Shown: positions 1 through 10,241, counted from the first letter of the stretch. The stretch: 64,000 bases of DNA from Mycobacterium sp. URHD0025 (GCF_000426065.1 NZ_AUEQ01000014.1:62001-126000); one strand, 5' to 3'. Translations and numbers: made by a program. Notes: generated from the sequence alone by a model not told the origin.

Positions 1-1601
<1,601 letters not shown>

Positions 1602-1602
1602 C

Positions 1603-2004
1603 ATGGCCACTCGAGTACTTGTCGCCAAGCCCGGTCTCGACGGACACGATCGCGGGGCAAAGATCGTCGCGCGTACATTGCGTGATGCCGGATTCGAGGT
1701 CATCTACACCGGCATCCGGCAGCGCATCGAGGACATCGTGTCTATAGCGCTTCAGGAAGACGTTGCGCTGGTAGGCCTTTCGATTCTCTCGGGCGCGCAT
1801 GTCGCACTGACCACCCGCACCGTCGAGGCGCTGCGCGCAGCCGATGCCGGTGACATCGCCGTCGTCGTCGGCGGCACCATCCCGCAGTCCGACGTGCAGA
1901 AGCTGTTGGACGCCGGTGCGGCAGCGGTGTTCCCGACCGGTACGTCGCTCGAAACACTGGTGACCGACGTGCGTGCGCTGACGGAGAAGGTTTCGGAGTC
2001 ATGA
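1603..2004 (+). CDS. Cobalamin-binding small subunit of the acyl-CoA mutase
   Basis: This 133-residue protein is a stand-alone B12-binding Rossmann-like domain that supplies adenosylcobalamin to the large subunit encoded one base upstream. The base-off/His-on signature DxHxxG is present as D13-G-H15-D-R-G18, with His15 as the expected cobalt ligand, followed by the S60-I-L62 (SxL) and G90-G91 elements. Length matches HcmB/IcmB-type subunits (about 135). ATG start; the TGA stop overlaps the ATG of the next gene (ATGA), implying translational coupling in the mutase operon. It is closer in layout to 2-hydroxyisobutyryl-CoA and isobutyryl-CoA mutase small subunits than to classical MutB, where this domain is fused. 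Confidence 0.92.
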   Translation: MATRVLVAKPGLDGHDRGAKIVARTLRDAGFEVIYTGIRQRIEDIVSIALQEDVALVGLSILSGAHVALTTRTVEALRAADAGDIAVVVGGTIPQSDVQKLLDAGAAAVFPTGTSLETLVTDVRALTEKVSES

Positions 2005-2957
2005 GACTGGGTGTGATGATCGGAGCCGAGCGCGGCGATATGGCGCGCAAGGTGTCCAAGCTGGTCTCCGACATCCAGTGGGCCGAATCGGCGGGCCTGG
2101 ACAGTGCGTGGATGCCGCAGGTGCCCAACGATTTCGACTGCTTGACCATGGTGGCGCTGATGGCGGCCAACACCACGCGCATCGAACTCGGTACCGCTGT
2201 GGTGCCGTTGCAGGCGCAGCATCCGATCGCGCTGGCCCGCCAGGCGCTGTCCGTGCACGCGATGTCCGGTGGCCGGTTGGCACTGGGCGTCGGGCCGTCG
2301 CACCACTGGATCGTGCGTGACATGCTCGGCCTGCCCTACGAGAAGCCGGCCGCATACACGCGGGACTACCTGCAGGTGTTGAACACCGCGATCGCCGGTC
2401 CGGGACCTGTTGACGTGGAGAACGACTCCTTCACCGTGCACAACCCGACTGTGCTCAGTGCCGACACCCCGATGCCGGTGCTGGTGTCCGCACTCGGGCC
2501 GGTGATGCTCCAGATCGCCGGCGAGCACGCCGACGGCACCTCGCTGTGGATGGCCGACGAGAAGGCGATCGGCGAGCACATCGCACCCAAGATCAACAAG
2601 GCCGCGGCCGAAGCGGGCAAGCCCGCGCCGCGCATCGTCGCCGGAATCCCGGTCACGCTGTGCGCCAACTCCGAGATCGAGGCGGCCAAGGAGCGGGCCA
2701 ACCGCATTCTGGCCGAAGCCGAGACGTCGCCGAACTACCAGCGCCTGCTGGATCGTGGGGAGGCCCGCAGCGTTGGGGATCTGTGTGCGGCGGGTGACGA
2801 GGAATCAATCCTGAAGCGGTTCAAGCAGTTCGCCGATGCCGGAGTCACGGATCTGTCGGTGCGGCTGCTGCCGATCGGGGACAATCGTGACGAGCTGATC
2901 GCGTCGAAGTATCGGACGCGTGAGGTGATCGCCGAGCTCGCCAAGCAGGTTCGATGA
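2001..2957 (+). CDS. LLM-class (luciferase-like) F420-type oxidoreductase
   Basis: 318-residue bacterial-luciferase-fold protein resembling mycobacterial F420-dependent LLM oxidoreductases (TIGR03564-like). Seen: N-terminal MRLGVMIGAERGD strand, WAESAGLDSAWMPQ, then the family segment IELGTAVVPLQAQHPIALA and GGRLALGVGPSH near residues 90-100. Such proteins use F420H2/F420 or FMN to reduce or oxidise alcohols, ketones or enones; cofactor choice cannot be decided from the sequence. It overlaps the mutase small subunit by 4 bp, so it is made with the mutase and may generate or consume its acyl-CoA substrate. A second LLM protein at about 32.3-33.6 kb is only distantly similar and longer. Confidence 0.85.
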   Translation: MRLGVMIGAERGDMARKVSKLVSDIQWAESAGLDSAWMPQVPNDFDCLTMVALMAANTTRIELGTAVVPLQAQHPIALARQALSVHAMSGGRLALGVGPSHHWIVRDMLGLPYEKPAAYTRDYLQVLNTAIAGPGPVDVENDSFTVHNPTVLSADTPMPVLVSALGPVMLQIAGEHADGTSLWMADEKAIGEHIAPKINKAAAEAGKPAPRIVAGIPVTLCANSEIEAAKERANRILAEAETSPNYQRLLDRGEARSVGDLCAAGDEESILKRFKQFADAGVTDLSVRLLPIGDNRDELIASKYRTREVIAELAKQVR

Positions 2958-2985
2958 GCGGCTGGGCGACGAGCGGAGTGGCTGC

Positions 2986-4065
2986 GTGAACGCGCCGCTC
3001 GCCGGCATCCGCATCATCGAGGTCGGCGTCATGCTGGCCGGCCCGTACGCCACCATGATGTTGGCCGACCTGGGTGCCGAGGTGATCAAGGTCGAACCAC
3101 CCGGCGGCGAGATCTCCCGTCAGGTCAGCGACAGCTATTTCGCCAGCCTCAACCGGGGCAAGCGCAGCATCTGCCTCGATCTCGCCTCAGAGGCAGGCCA
3201 GGCGAAACTCGGTGATCTGGTGGCGGATTCGCATGCGCTGCTGGTGAACATGAAGCCGTCGGTGATCCGCAGGCTGGGCCTGACGTATGAGAATCTGCGG
3301 CAGTTCAACGAGAAGATCGTCTGCGTCGCGATGACGGGATTCGGGCTCGACGGGGGAGACGACCCGGCGTTCGACTACGTCATCCAGGCCGCAACCGGGG
3401 TGGCCGCGATGACCGGTGATCCCGAAGGCCCACCCACGCTTCCCGGCTACTCCTCGGCGGACAACTCGACCGGGCTGACGGCCGCGCTGGGTCTGCTGGC
3501 GATGATCGTCTCGGGCGACGGCGGTCAGGTGGATGTCTCGCTGCGCGATGTCATGCTGTCGCAGTTGAACTACCGCGCATCGGCGTACCTCAACGACGGT
3601 GTGGAGCCGCGCCGCCACCCCTTCGGCGCGCATTCGTATTACGTACCGGCGCAACTGTTCCCGACTGCCGACGGCTATCTGGCGTTGTTCATCACCCACG
3701 ACGGGTTCTGGAAGTCGTTCGCCGCTGAGGCGGGTGTCGCGGGGTTCGATTCAATGGCCGAGCGGGCCGGCCGGCGGGACGAAGTGCTCGACGTGGTGAC
3801 TGCCGCGCTGGCGACCGACACCGCGGCAGGATGGGAATCCAGGCTCAAGCCGCTGGGGATCCCGGCGGCCGCCGTGCGTAGCCTGCCGCAGGCACTGGAC
3901 GCGACGCCCGAGGTGCTTGTCACCGCAGGTGATTTCCGGTTGGTGGGTAGTCCGGTGCACGTCGCCGGGTATACGCCGGACTACCGGCCGCCCCCGGCAT
4001 TCGACGAGTACGGGCAGTGCCTCGGATCGACCGCGGCCTCGCCGGTTTCCACACCGAGGTCGTGA
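2986..4065 (+). CDS. CaiB/BaiF family (class III) CoA-transferase
   Basis: 359-residue single-domain class III CoA-transferase, which moves CoA between carboxylic acids through an aspartyl-CoA thioester. The N-terminal signature is seen as LAGIRIIEVGVMLAGPYA and ADLGAEVIKVEPPGG. The probable nucleophile is Asp159 in GYSSADNSTG, at the usual place before the AALGLLA helix. GTG start at 2986, 28 bp after the LLM gene; it is the last gene of the mutase operon. It could load CoA onto the acid that feeds the mutase, or be a racemase of the same fold; the sequence alone does not distinguish these. Its 3' end faces the leftward ferredoxin gene. Confidence 0.9.
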   Translation: MNAPLAGIRIIEVGVMLAGPYATMMLADLGAEVIKVEPPGGEISRQVSDSYFASLNRGKRSICLDLASEAGQAKLGDLVADSHALLVNMKPSVIRRLGLTYENLRQFNEKIVCVAMTGFGLDGGDDPAFDYVIQAATGVAAMTGDPEGPPTLPGYSSADNSTGLTAALGLLAMIVSGDGGQVDVSLRDVMLSQLNYRASAYLNDGVEPRRHPFGAHSYYVPAQLFPTADGYLALFITHDGFWKSFAAEAGVAGFDSMAERAGRRDEVLDVVTAALATDTAAGWESRLKPLGIPAAAVRSLPQALDATPEVLVTAGDFRLVGSPVHVAGYTPDYRPPPAFDEYGQCLGSTAASPVSTPRS

Positions 4066-4102
4066 TCGCCCAAAATAGGCAGCCCTGCGGTAGAAACCGG
4101 CG
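4040..4102. terminator. Possible inverted-repeat terminator between convergent genes
   Basis: CGCCGGTTTC (4040-4049) is repeated in inverse as GAAACCGGCG (4093-4102), 10-bp arms around a 43-nt loop. It spans the end of the CoA-transferase gene and the gap before the convergent ferredoxin gene. The loop is long and no U-tract is seen, so the call is weak. Confidence 0.3.
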
Positions 4103-4123
4103 GCACCCGTGACGGGCGGCTGC

Positions 4124-4435
4124 TCAATCCTCGTCGTAAGAGACCGTCACCGAATCGCAGTCCGGGACGGCCTGGCAGGTCAGCACGTAGCCCTCGGCCA
4201 CCTCGTCGTCGTCGAGGGCGTCGTTGACCCGCATCGTGGCGGTTCCCTCGAGCAGTTTGGCCATGCAGGTGCCGCAGTTGCCGGCCTCGCACGAGAACGG
4301 CGGTGTCATTCCGGCGCGGCGCGCGCTCTCCAGCAGCGTCTCGCCCTGCCTGCGCGGCACGGACAACTGCTCGCGGTCGAACACGATCGTGACCTTGCCG
4401 TCCGCTCCGCTGCTGGCCGTCGGTTCTGCCGTCAT
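4124..4435 (-). CDS. Plant-type [2Fe-2S] ferredoxin
   Basis: 103-residue ferredoxin with the plant-type cluster ligands C49-x4-C54-x2-C57 and C87, in the order FSCEAGNCGTCMAK and LTCQA. It carries electrons to an oxygenase or desaturase. The start is taken at the ATG at 4435 (MTAEPTASS); a longer frame reaching 4480 would run into the palindromic operator and lacks family similarity. It is transcribed leftward, away from the acyl-CoA synthetase operon, with operator box A in between. The window has a Rieske oxygenase but no dedicated ferredoxin beside it; because the Rieske operon has a variant of the same operator, this protein is a reasonable partner (inference). A reductase for it is not seen in the window. 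Confidence 0.88.
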   Translation of the reverse strand: MTAEPTASSGADGKVTIVFDREQLSVPRRQGETLLESARRAGMTPPFSCEAGNCGTCMAKLLEGTATMRVNDALDDDEVAEGYVLTCQAVPDCDSVTVSYDED

Positions 4436-4469
4436 CTCACTCCCCTGTGCACGCACGTTCTGATATGAA

Positions 4470-4484
4470 GAGAATACCATTCTC
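4470..4484. promoter_or_regulatory. Operator box A, copy 1 (GAGAATACCATTCTC)
   Basis: Perfect 6-bp inverted repeat GAGAAT/ATTCTC around 3 bp, between the divergent ferredoxin (start 4435) and acyl-CoA synthetase (start 4552) genes. The same 15-mer with only the central bases changed recurs at 10242, 27002 and 52094. It is typical in size and symmetry of a TetR-family operator. Confidence 0.75.
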
Positions 4485-4551
4485 GCAAAGTGATAGTATC
4501 TTCTCGGCGTGTTGAGCGCGCAACAGAGGCCTGCTGAGAGGGGTTGGAATT

Positions 4552-5949
4552 TTGGCCGCGGCCACGACTGCTCCTCGTGTGGGCACCACCTCGGTGCTCG
4601 CGTTCGATGACCGCGAGTACAGCCTGTCCGAACTCGACGCGCTCACCAGCGGGATGGCCACCGAGCTGGAGCACCGGGGCGTACGCCCGGGCGATCGGGT
4701 GGCGATCATGTCGTCCAACCGCCCCGAGTTCGTGGTGGCACTGCGGGCGATCTGGGGACTGGGAGCTGCGGCGGTGCTGATCAGCCCGGCCTGGAAGGAA
4801 CGCGAGGCTGCCCACGCCCTTGCCCTGACCGCACCCGCTCATGCGGTGGGCGATCACGACGTGCTGGCGTCACTGATGCCGATGCTGCATCTGGATGAGC
4901 CGATCATTCCGGGACTGCGGCAGTTCGACCGGCCCGACCCGGACAGCGACGCGCTGTTCGTCTTCAGCTCAGGGACCACCGGCCTGCCCAAGGCGGTCCG
5001 GCACACCCATGGCGGGTTCGCCGCGGCCATCGACCATTGGCGCACAGCACTGGGTTTCACCTCCGCCGATCGCATGCAGATCATGACGCCGCCGTCGCAC
5101 ATCCTGGGATTGCTCAACATCGCCATGGTGCTCGACACCGGTGCGTGGATGCGGTTGCACCGCCGTTTCGACATCGACACCATGTTGCGACACATCGAAT
5201 CTGATCGAATCACGATCGAAATGGCCGTGGCACCAATGGCTTTGGCGCTGGCCGCGCATCCCGATCCGGGGCGTTACGATCTGTCGTCGCTGCGCTACGT
5301 GATGTGGTGCGCGACCCCGGTGACCCGCAGCGTCGCCGACACCGTCAGTCAGCGCGCCGGAATCCGGTGGTTGACAGCCTATGGCACCACCGAACTCCCG
5401 GTGATCGCCTGTAATCCGATGGACGCCACCCGCATCGACACTGTCGGCACCCCTGTGCGCGGAGTCGACGTCCGCATCGGCGAGGACGGCGAGATCGAGG
5501 TGAGGTCGGACTCGGTGATGGCCGGCTATCTGCCCGATGACGTGACCGCGGGCGCATTCCGCGACGGCTGGTACCGCACCGGCGACATCGGCTACCTCGA
5601 CGACGACGGATACCTGCACATCACCGACCGATCCAAGGAGATGGTCAAGGTTCGCGGCTTTCAGGTCGCGCCGGCCGAGGTCGAGGCGGTGTTACACGGC
5701 CATCCGGCCGTCACCGACTGCGCGGTTTTCGGAGTACCCGATGCCGCCGACGGCGAGGCCATCGTGGCCGCCGTGACGACAAGTTCTGAGGTGTCGGCCA
5801 TGGAACTGATCGCCCTCATCGGCGATCAGTTGGCTTCGTACAAGCGGCCCAGCCGCGTGGAGTTCGTAACCGAGATACCCCGGTTACCTTCCGGAAAGGT
5901 ATTGCGACGAGTGCTGAAGGAGCGGCATGGACGTTCGTCTGACGTCTGA
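4552..5949 (+). CDS. Acyl-CoA synthetase (AMP-forming)
   Basis: 465-residue ANL-superfamily ligase that activates a carboxylic acid as acyl-AMP and then acyl-CoA. Motifs: P-loop SSGTTGLPK at 139-147, adenine motif AYGTTE near 280, WYRTGD and the hinge near 345, and the C-terminal catalytic lysine in PSGKVLRR (Lys449). It is somewhat shorter than most FadD proteins (500-560), with a compact N-terminal region. TTG start with GAGAGGGG upstream. First gene of the box-A operon; its 3' end overlaps the next gene by 23 bp. Position at the head of an ACAD/ACAD/ECH operon suggests it activates a side-chain acid or ring-derived acid of the pathway substrate. Confidence 0.92.
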   Translation: MAAATTAPRVGTTSVLAFDDREYSLSELDALTSGMATELEHRGVRPGDRVAIMSSNRPEFVVALRAIWGLGAAAVLISPAWKEREAAHALALTAPAHAVGDHDVLASLMPMLHLDEPIIPGLRQFDRPDPDSDALFVFSSGTTGLPKAVRHTHGGFAAAIDHWRTALGFTSADRMQIMTPPSHILGLLNIAMVLDTGAWMRLHRRFDIDTMLRHIESDRITIEMAVAPMALALAAHPDPGRYDLSSLRYVMWCATPVTRSVADTVSQRAGIRWLTAYGTTELPVIACNPMDATRIDTVGTPVRGVDVRIGEDGEIEVRSDSVMAGYLPDDVTAGAFRDGWYRTGDIGYLDDDGYLHITDRSKEMVKVRGFQVAPAEVEAVLHGHPAVTDCAVFGVPDAADGEAIVAAVTTSSEVSAMELIALIGDQLASYKRPSRVEFVTEIPRLPSGKVLRRVLKERHGRSSDV

Positions 5950-6757
5950 ACAGCAGCAGCTGCGAGAGGCCGCAGCAAAACTGGCCGACGACCTCGGGCC
6001 CGATGCGGTCGGAGAGCTGTCGGATGAGGGCCGGCGCGCCCGGTTGGAAAGCACGGTCGCCGCAACCGAGTGGCGCACCCTGCGGTCCGACGGTGCCTCC
6101 GGCGTGGAAGTGGCGATTGTCGCCGAGGAGTTCGGACGCGGTCTGGTCGACGTGCCCTTCCTCGGTCCGGTGCTCGCCGACGATCTGGCCCGCCGGCTGG
6201 ATCGGGAGGTGGTGATCGGGGGCGATGAGGCTGCGACCGCCGGTGTGGATCTGACCCGCAGCACGGTGGGTGTCATCGAGGCACCCGCCGAGCTCGGTGA
6301 GCTGTCGAGCGAGGACGCCTTGCGGTGGCACGCCCTGACGCTCGCCGCGACCAGCGCCGACCTGGTCGGTGCTGCGCGCGGTGCGCATGCGCTGGCGGTC
6401 GATTACGCGAAAGTTCGTGAGCAGTACGGCTCGACGATCGGGTCGTACCAGGCTGTCGCGCACTTGCTGGCCGAGGGGCTTGCCCTGATCGAGGGTTCGA
6501 TCAGTGTGCTGCGGCACGCGGCATGGGCGGTCGACGAACTTCCTGCCGAGGAAGCGGTCCGGGCCGGGAAGATCGCCAAGGTCTACTGTGCCCGCGCCGC
6601 GCGCACGGTGTGCGAGACCGCGATCCAGGTGCACGGCGGTATCGGAAACACCTGGGAGTGCCTGGCGCATGTCTACCTGCGTCGGGTTCTGGTGGCCACC
6701 GAGTTGTGGCCCGTCAAGCTAGAGGACTTGGAGGTCACTGATCTTGGACTTTCGTGA
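5927..6757 (+). CDS. Acyl-CoA dehydrogenase, short subunit of a heteromeric pair
   Basis: 276-residue ACAD-fold protein, clearly shorter than a classic homotetrameric ACAD (about 380). It has an abbreviated N-terminal helical/beta region, then the C-terminal helical domain with GSTIGSYQAVAHLLAEG and the FAD-contacting QVHGGIGNTWE segment near residue 240. Such short chains pair with a longer neighbour to form alpha2beta2 enzymes with half the usual active sites, as known for FadE26-27 and FadE28-29 in mycobacterial steroid breakdown. It overlaps both neighbours (23 and 14 bp), supporting co-assembly with the following 362-residue subunit. The reaction is alpha,beta-dehydrogenation of an acyl-CoA. 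Confidence 0.85.
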   Translation: MDVRLTSEQQQLREAAAKLADDLGPDAVGELSDEGRRARLESTVAATEWRTLRSDGASGVEVAIVAEEFGRGLVDVPFLGPVLADDLARRLDREVVIGGDEAATAGVDLTRSTVGVIEAPAELGELSSEDALRWHALTLAATSADLVGAARGAHALAVDYAKVREQYGSTIGSYQAVAHLLAEGLALIEGSISVLRHAAWAVDELPAEEAVRAGKIAKVYCARAARTVCETAIQVHGGIGNTWECLAHVYLRRVLVATELWPVKLEDLEVTDLGLS

Positions 6758-7832
6758 TTCACCCGAGGAAGCTGCTTTCCGGGACCGCCTGCGGTCCTGG
6801 TTGGCGGACAATGCCGCATCGTTCAAGGCGTCCGGCGACGATTACTGGGCCCGGATGGGGGAGTGGCATCAAGCACTCTATGCCGCAGGGTTTTTCGGTA
6901 CCTCGTGGCCAGAGGAGTTCGGTGGCCAGGATCTGCCGCCCGTCTACGATGTGATCGTCGACGAGGAGCTGGCCAGGGCCGGAGCCCCGCCGCGGCCCAG
7001 CCTGGGCTACCTGGTGGTGGGGCTGGGGCACCACGGCAGCAAGGAACTGCAGCAGCGATTTCTGCCCGGCATGATCAATGGCACCGAGCGTTGGTGCCAG
7101 GGTTTTTCCGAGCCGGGCGCAGGTTCGGACCTGGCCTCGCTGACCACCACGGCGACCCGCGACGGCGACAACTACATCATCAACGGGCACAAGATCTGGA
7201 CCAGCTATTCGGACGTGGCCGACTGGTGTCTGGTGCTGGCCCGCACCGACAAGGACGTGGCGCGCCATAAGGGCATCTCGGCGTTCATCGTGTCGATGCA
7301 CCAGGACAGCATCGAGCAGCGGCCGTTGCAGATGATCAACGGTGTCACGACGGAGTTCGGCCAGGTGGCTTTCGATGGCGCGGTGGTGCCGGCCTCCCAC
7401 ATGGTCGGTGAACCCGGTGACGGTTGGCGCCTGGCCATGACGGTGGTCAGCCACGAGCGTGAACCGTCGACTCTCGGATACTCGGCGCGTTACGGAAAAC
7501 TGGTGCGGGAGATGGCGTCTCGGGTGGACGGAAAGGTCCCCGAAGACCTCGCCTGGGCTGGTGTGCAGGCCGAGATGCTGCGCCTGCACGTGCGCCGGCG
7601 GCTGTCCGAACAGCTCGACGGACTCAAGCACGGTCCCGAGGGCTCGCTGGACAAGCTGCTCATGACCTGGGTCGAGCAGTCCGTGGGGCATGCCGCGCTC
7701 GCGGTGACCGGAACCAAGGATCCCGAACTGCTGAGCGCCTATCTCTACAGCCGCGCGCAGAGTGTCATGGGTGGCACGTCGCAGATCCAGAAGAACATCA
7801 TCGCGTCACGAATCCTCGGACTGGGAGTTTAG
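6744..7832 (+). CDS. Acyl-CoA dehydrogenase, long subunit of a heteromeric pair
   Basis: 362-residue ACAD with a complete N-terminal domain (DFRDSPEEAAFRDRLRSWL), the flavin loop GFSEPGAGSDLASLTTTA, the beta-domain NGHKIWTSYSDVADWC and the C-terminal VMGGTSQIQKNIIASRILGLG block. Partner of the preceding short chain; together they resemble the FadE pairs used on bulky ring or side-chain acyl-CoAs. TTG start at 6744 behind GGAGG; it overlaps the short subunit by 14 bp. A second long/short pair, in reversed gene order, lies at 54.6-56.5 kb, and a normal-length single ACAD at 62.1-63.3 kb. Confidence 0.9.
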   Translation: MDFRDSPEEAAFRDRLRSWLADNAASFKASGDDYWARMGEWHQALYAAGFFGTSWPEEFGGQDLPPVYDVIVDEELARAGAPPRPSLGYLVVGLGHHGSKELQQRFLPGMINGTERWCQGFSEPGAGSDLASLTTTATRDGDNYIINGHKIWTSYSDVADWCLVLARTDKDVARHKGISAFIVSMHQDSIEQRPLQMINGVTTEFGQVAFDGAVVPASHMVGEPGDGWRLAMTVVSHEREPSTLGYSARYGKLVREMASRVDGKVPEDLAWAGVQAEMLRLHVRRRLSEQLDGLKHGPEGSLDKLLMTWVEQSVGHAALAVTGTKDPELLSAYLYSRAQSVMGGTSQIQKNIIASRILGLGV

Positions 7833-7836
7833 CCAG

Positions 7837-8601
7837 ATGTACGGAATGCCAGACGAAATCGATGTGCAGGCGGACGGAGCGCTGCGCATCATCACGCTGA
7901 ACCGTCCCGATGCGCTGAATGCGGTCAACGACAACCTGCACGTCGGGTTGGCTCGGTTGTGGGAGGCGCTCGACGAGGACGCCGACGCTCGGGCGGCGGT
8001 GATCACGGGTGCGGGTCGGGCGTTTTCGGCCGGCGGCGATTTCAACTACCTCGACGAGTTGCGGCGCGATGAAGCCTTGCGCCAGAAGACGATCAAGCAC
8101 GGGCGCGACCTCGTCATCGGCATGGTGCGCTGCCGCATCCCGGTGGTCGCCGCGGTGAACGGCCCGGCCGTCGGGCTGGGCTGCAGCCTGGCCGCGCTGT
8201 CCGACGTCGTCTACATGGCAGAGACCGCGCATTTCGCCGATCCGCACGTGCAGATCGGACTCGTGGCCGCCGACGGTGGTCCCCTGGTGTGGGGTTCGCA
8301 GATTTCGTTGTTGCAGGCCAAGGAGTTTGCCCTCACCGGTGTGCGGATCAAGGCTCAGCGGGCCCTCGAACTGGGCCTGGCCAATCATGTGGTGGAGGAT
8401 CCGCTTGCCGAGGCGATCGCATGTGCCAAGAAGCTCATCGATCTGCCGAAGCAGGCGGTCGAGGCCACCAAGCGGTTGATGAACATCCAGCTCGAGCAGC
8501 AGGTGATGGCGTCGCTGGACTACGCCAACCTCGCCGAGTATGTGTCGTTCGGCACCGCTGATTTCAACCGGATCGTTGACGGCCTGATCGCCAAGAGCTG
8601 A
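7837..8601 (+). CDS. Enoyl-CoA hydratase/isomerase (crotonase) family protein
   Basis: 254-residue crotonase. The oxyanion-hole segments are visible: GAGRAFSAGGDFNYL near residue 65 and NGPAVGLGCSLAALSDVVY near 108. The usual Glu-containing PEI...GAGG segment reads ADPHVQIGLVAADGG, a pattern of the mycobacterial subgroup in which acidic positions differ from rat hydratase, so hydration versus isomerisation or C-C cleavage is open. It follows the ACAD pair by 4 bp and is the last gene of the synthetase operon, so it would act on the enoyl-CoA made by that pair. Confidence 0.9.
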   Translation: MYGMPDEIDVQADGALRIITLNRPDALNAVNDNLHVGLARLWEALDEDADARAAVITGAGRAFSAGGDFNYLDELRRDEALRQKTIKHGRDLVIGMVRCRIPVVAAVNGPAVGLGCSLAALSDVVYMAETAHFADPHVQIGLVAADGGPLVWGSQISLLQAKEFALTGVRIKAQRALELGLANHVVEDPLAEAIACAKKLIDLPKQAVEATKRLMNIQLEQQVMASLDYANLAEYVSFGTADFNRIVDGLIAKS

Positions 8602-8622
8602 GCTCGCCGGCTTTCTGGCTCG

Positions 8623-8675
8623 AGTGGCCACTTATGGCACGCGGATCTGTGAAGAACGCGTCATAGGTGGCCGCT
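8623..8675. terminator. Stem-loop terminator between convergent genes
   Basis: Imperfect inverted repeat: AGTGGCCACTTATG...CACGCG (8623-8643) pairs with CGCGTCATAGGTGGCCGCT (8657-8675), leaving a 13-nt loop. It sits between the convergent enoyl-CoA hydratase (ends 8601) and SDR (ends 8687). No U-tract is present, as is common for mycobacterial terminators. Confidence 0.6.
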
Positions 8676-8686
8676 GGGGGTGATTC

Positions 8687-9427
8687 CTAGAAGGTGAGCG
8701 CCTCGGAGCGCTGGACCGTTCCGGTGACGCCGCCGGCATCTTGACCGGCCAGGCGTATCGCCGCGCGGCCCATCGCCTCCGGCGGCTCGACCATCTCCGG
8801 CGGGATCTGCAACCCGCTACCGCCGGCCTGCCAACCCTCGGTGAGCACCACGCGGGACGGGCTCAGGCAGTTGACCGCGATGTTGTCACTGCGCAAGTCG
8901 GCGGCCAGTCCCAGATACAGGCGTTCAGCGGCGGCCTTGGACACCCAGTACGCGTTGGCGCCGTGCTCGACCATGTCGACTCCGGTGGTGGTGATCGCGA
9001 TGAGTGATCCTCCGCCACGTTTGCGGACCTCGGGTATGACTGCCTTGGTCACCAGGAACACCCCGGTGAGGTTGACGTCGAGGCACAGTTGCCAGCGTTT
9101 GAGCGGCGTGGTCTCGATGGGCCCGAGCCAGAGCACACCGGCGTTGGCGACCAGGATGTCGATGCCGCCGAACTCCGAAACCGCCGTGGCGACAGCCTTG
9201 TTCACCGATTCCTCATCGGTGACGTCGCAGGTGACCGGCAGCGCACTCCCGCCCGCGTCGTTGATGGCAGCGGCCACCGAGCCGATGGTGCCGGGCAGCT
9301 TGCCCGGTTGTTCGGAACGCGCCGCCACAGCCACCGCTGCACCTTCGGCAGCCAGTGCGGCAGCGATCGTGGCGCCGATGCCGCGGCTTGCGCCGGCGAC
9401 GAAGGCGACCTTTCCGGTCAGGTTCAT
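8687..9427 (-). CDS. Short-chain dehydrogenase/reductase (SDR)
   Basis: 246-residue classical SDR: cofactor motif GASRGIGATIA near residue 13, NAG at VANAGVLW, and catalytic Tyr-x3-Lys in AYWVSKAAAERL. The catalytic Ser position falls in the run ITTTGVDM, so a threonine appears to replace it; this is unusual but seen in some family members. It follows the other leftward SDR by 12 bp, forming a two-gene unit driven from the box-A intergenic region at about 10.24 kb. Probable role: oxidation of a hydroxy-acyl-CoA or ring alcohol made by the neighbouring beta-oxidation enzymes. Confidence 0.88.
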   Translation of the reverse strand: MNLTGKVAFVAGASRGIGATIAAALAAEGAAVAVAARSEQPGKLPGTIGSVAAAINDAGGSALPVTCDVTDEESVNKAVATAVSEFGGIDILVANAGVLWLGPIETTPLKRWQLCLDVNLTGVFLVTKAVIPEVRKRGGGSLIAITTTGVDMVEHGANAYWVSKAAAERLYLGLAADLRSDNIAVNCLSPSRVVLTEGWQAGGSGLQIPPEMVEPPEAMGRAAIRLAGQDAGGVTGTVQRSEALTF

Positions 9428-9439
9428 CGCGACAGACTA

Positions 9440-10204
9440 TTACTTGGGCGGGAAGCGCAATGCCCCATCGAGACGGATGATTTCGCCGTTGAGGTAGTCG
9501 TTTTCGATGATGCTCTGAGCCAGCTGGGCGTACTCGGTCGAGCGGCCCATGCGCTTGGGGAACGGCACCTGCGGACCCCAGTACTGCTCGAGCTGATCAG
9601 CGGCCTTGCCGTACGCCGGGGTGTTGATGGTGCCGGGGGCGATGGTGCAGACCCGGATGCCCAGCGGCGACAGGTCACGCGCGGCCACGAGAGTCATGCC
9701 CAACACACCGCCTTTGGCGGCCGAGTAGGGTAGCTGGCCGATCTGGCCCTCGTATCCGGCGATCGAGGCGGTGTTGACGATCACGCCGCGCCCGCCTTCC
9801 TCCAGCGGTTCGGCCTTGGCGATCGCCGCGGCCGACAGCCGCATCACGTTGAAAACCGCGGTCAGGTAGAACTCGATGGTCTTCTTGAACCCGTCGAGGT
9901 CCAGCGGTGAGCCGTCCTTGCCGACCAGCCGGCCCCCGGCGGCGGGGCCGCCGTGGGTATCGACCGAGATGCGCAGCGGGCCAAGGGCTTCGGCCTCGGC
10001 GATGGCGGCCAGCACAGATTCCTCGGAGGTCGCGTCGGTGCGCACGTAGCGGACGCCCAGCTCCTTCTCCAGAGCGGTGCCCTTCTCGTCGGCGAGGTCT
10101 GCGACGACCACCTTGGCGCCTGCGGCCTGCAGGCGGCGGACGGTCGCCTCACCCAGGCCGCCCGCGCCGCCGACGACGATCGCTGAACTACCGGCGATTT
10201 GCAT
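9440..10204 (-). CDS. SDR, 3-hydroxyacyl-CoA dehydrogenase type II-like
   Basis: 254-residue SDR with GGAGGLGEATVRRL for NAD(H) and the catalytic pair in PYSAAKGGVLG. The whole chain, including the VNTASIAGYEGQIGQ block and the PGTINTPAYGK loop, resembles the HSD17B10/type II 3-hydroxyacyl-CoA dehydrogenase group, so oxidation of a 3-hydroxyacyl-CoA to the 3-ketoacyl-CoA is likely. That product would suit the thiolase encoded divergently across the shared operator. The ATG at 10204 is chosen because the longer open frame runs back through operator A; a purine-rich GAAGGGG precedes it. Confidence 0.88.
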   Translation of the reverse strand: MQIAGSSAIVVGGAGGLGEATVRRLQAAGAKVVVADLADEKGTALEKELGVRYVRTDATSEESVLAAIAEAEALGPLRISVDTHGGPAAGGRLVGKDGSPLDLDGFKKTIEFYLTAVFNVMRLSAAAIAKAEPLEEGGRGVIVNTASIAGYEGQIGQLPYSAAKGGVLGMTLVAARDLSPLGIRVCTIAPGTINTPAYGKAADQLEQYWGPQVPFPKRMGRSTEYAQLAQSIIENDYLNGEIIRLDGALRFPPK

Positions 10205-10241
10205 ACGGTTCCCCTTCTTGCAACTGAGACTCTCTGACTGC

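Noticed and set aside
4436..4480. Longer ferredoxin start at 4480
   Set aside because: It runs into the palindromic operator and adds residues with no ferredoxin likeness.
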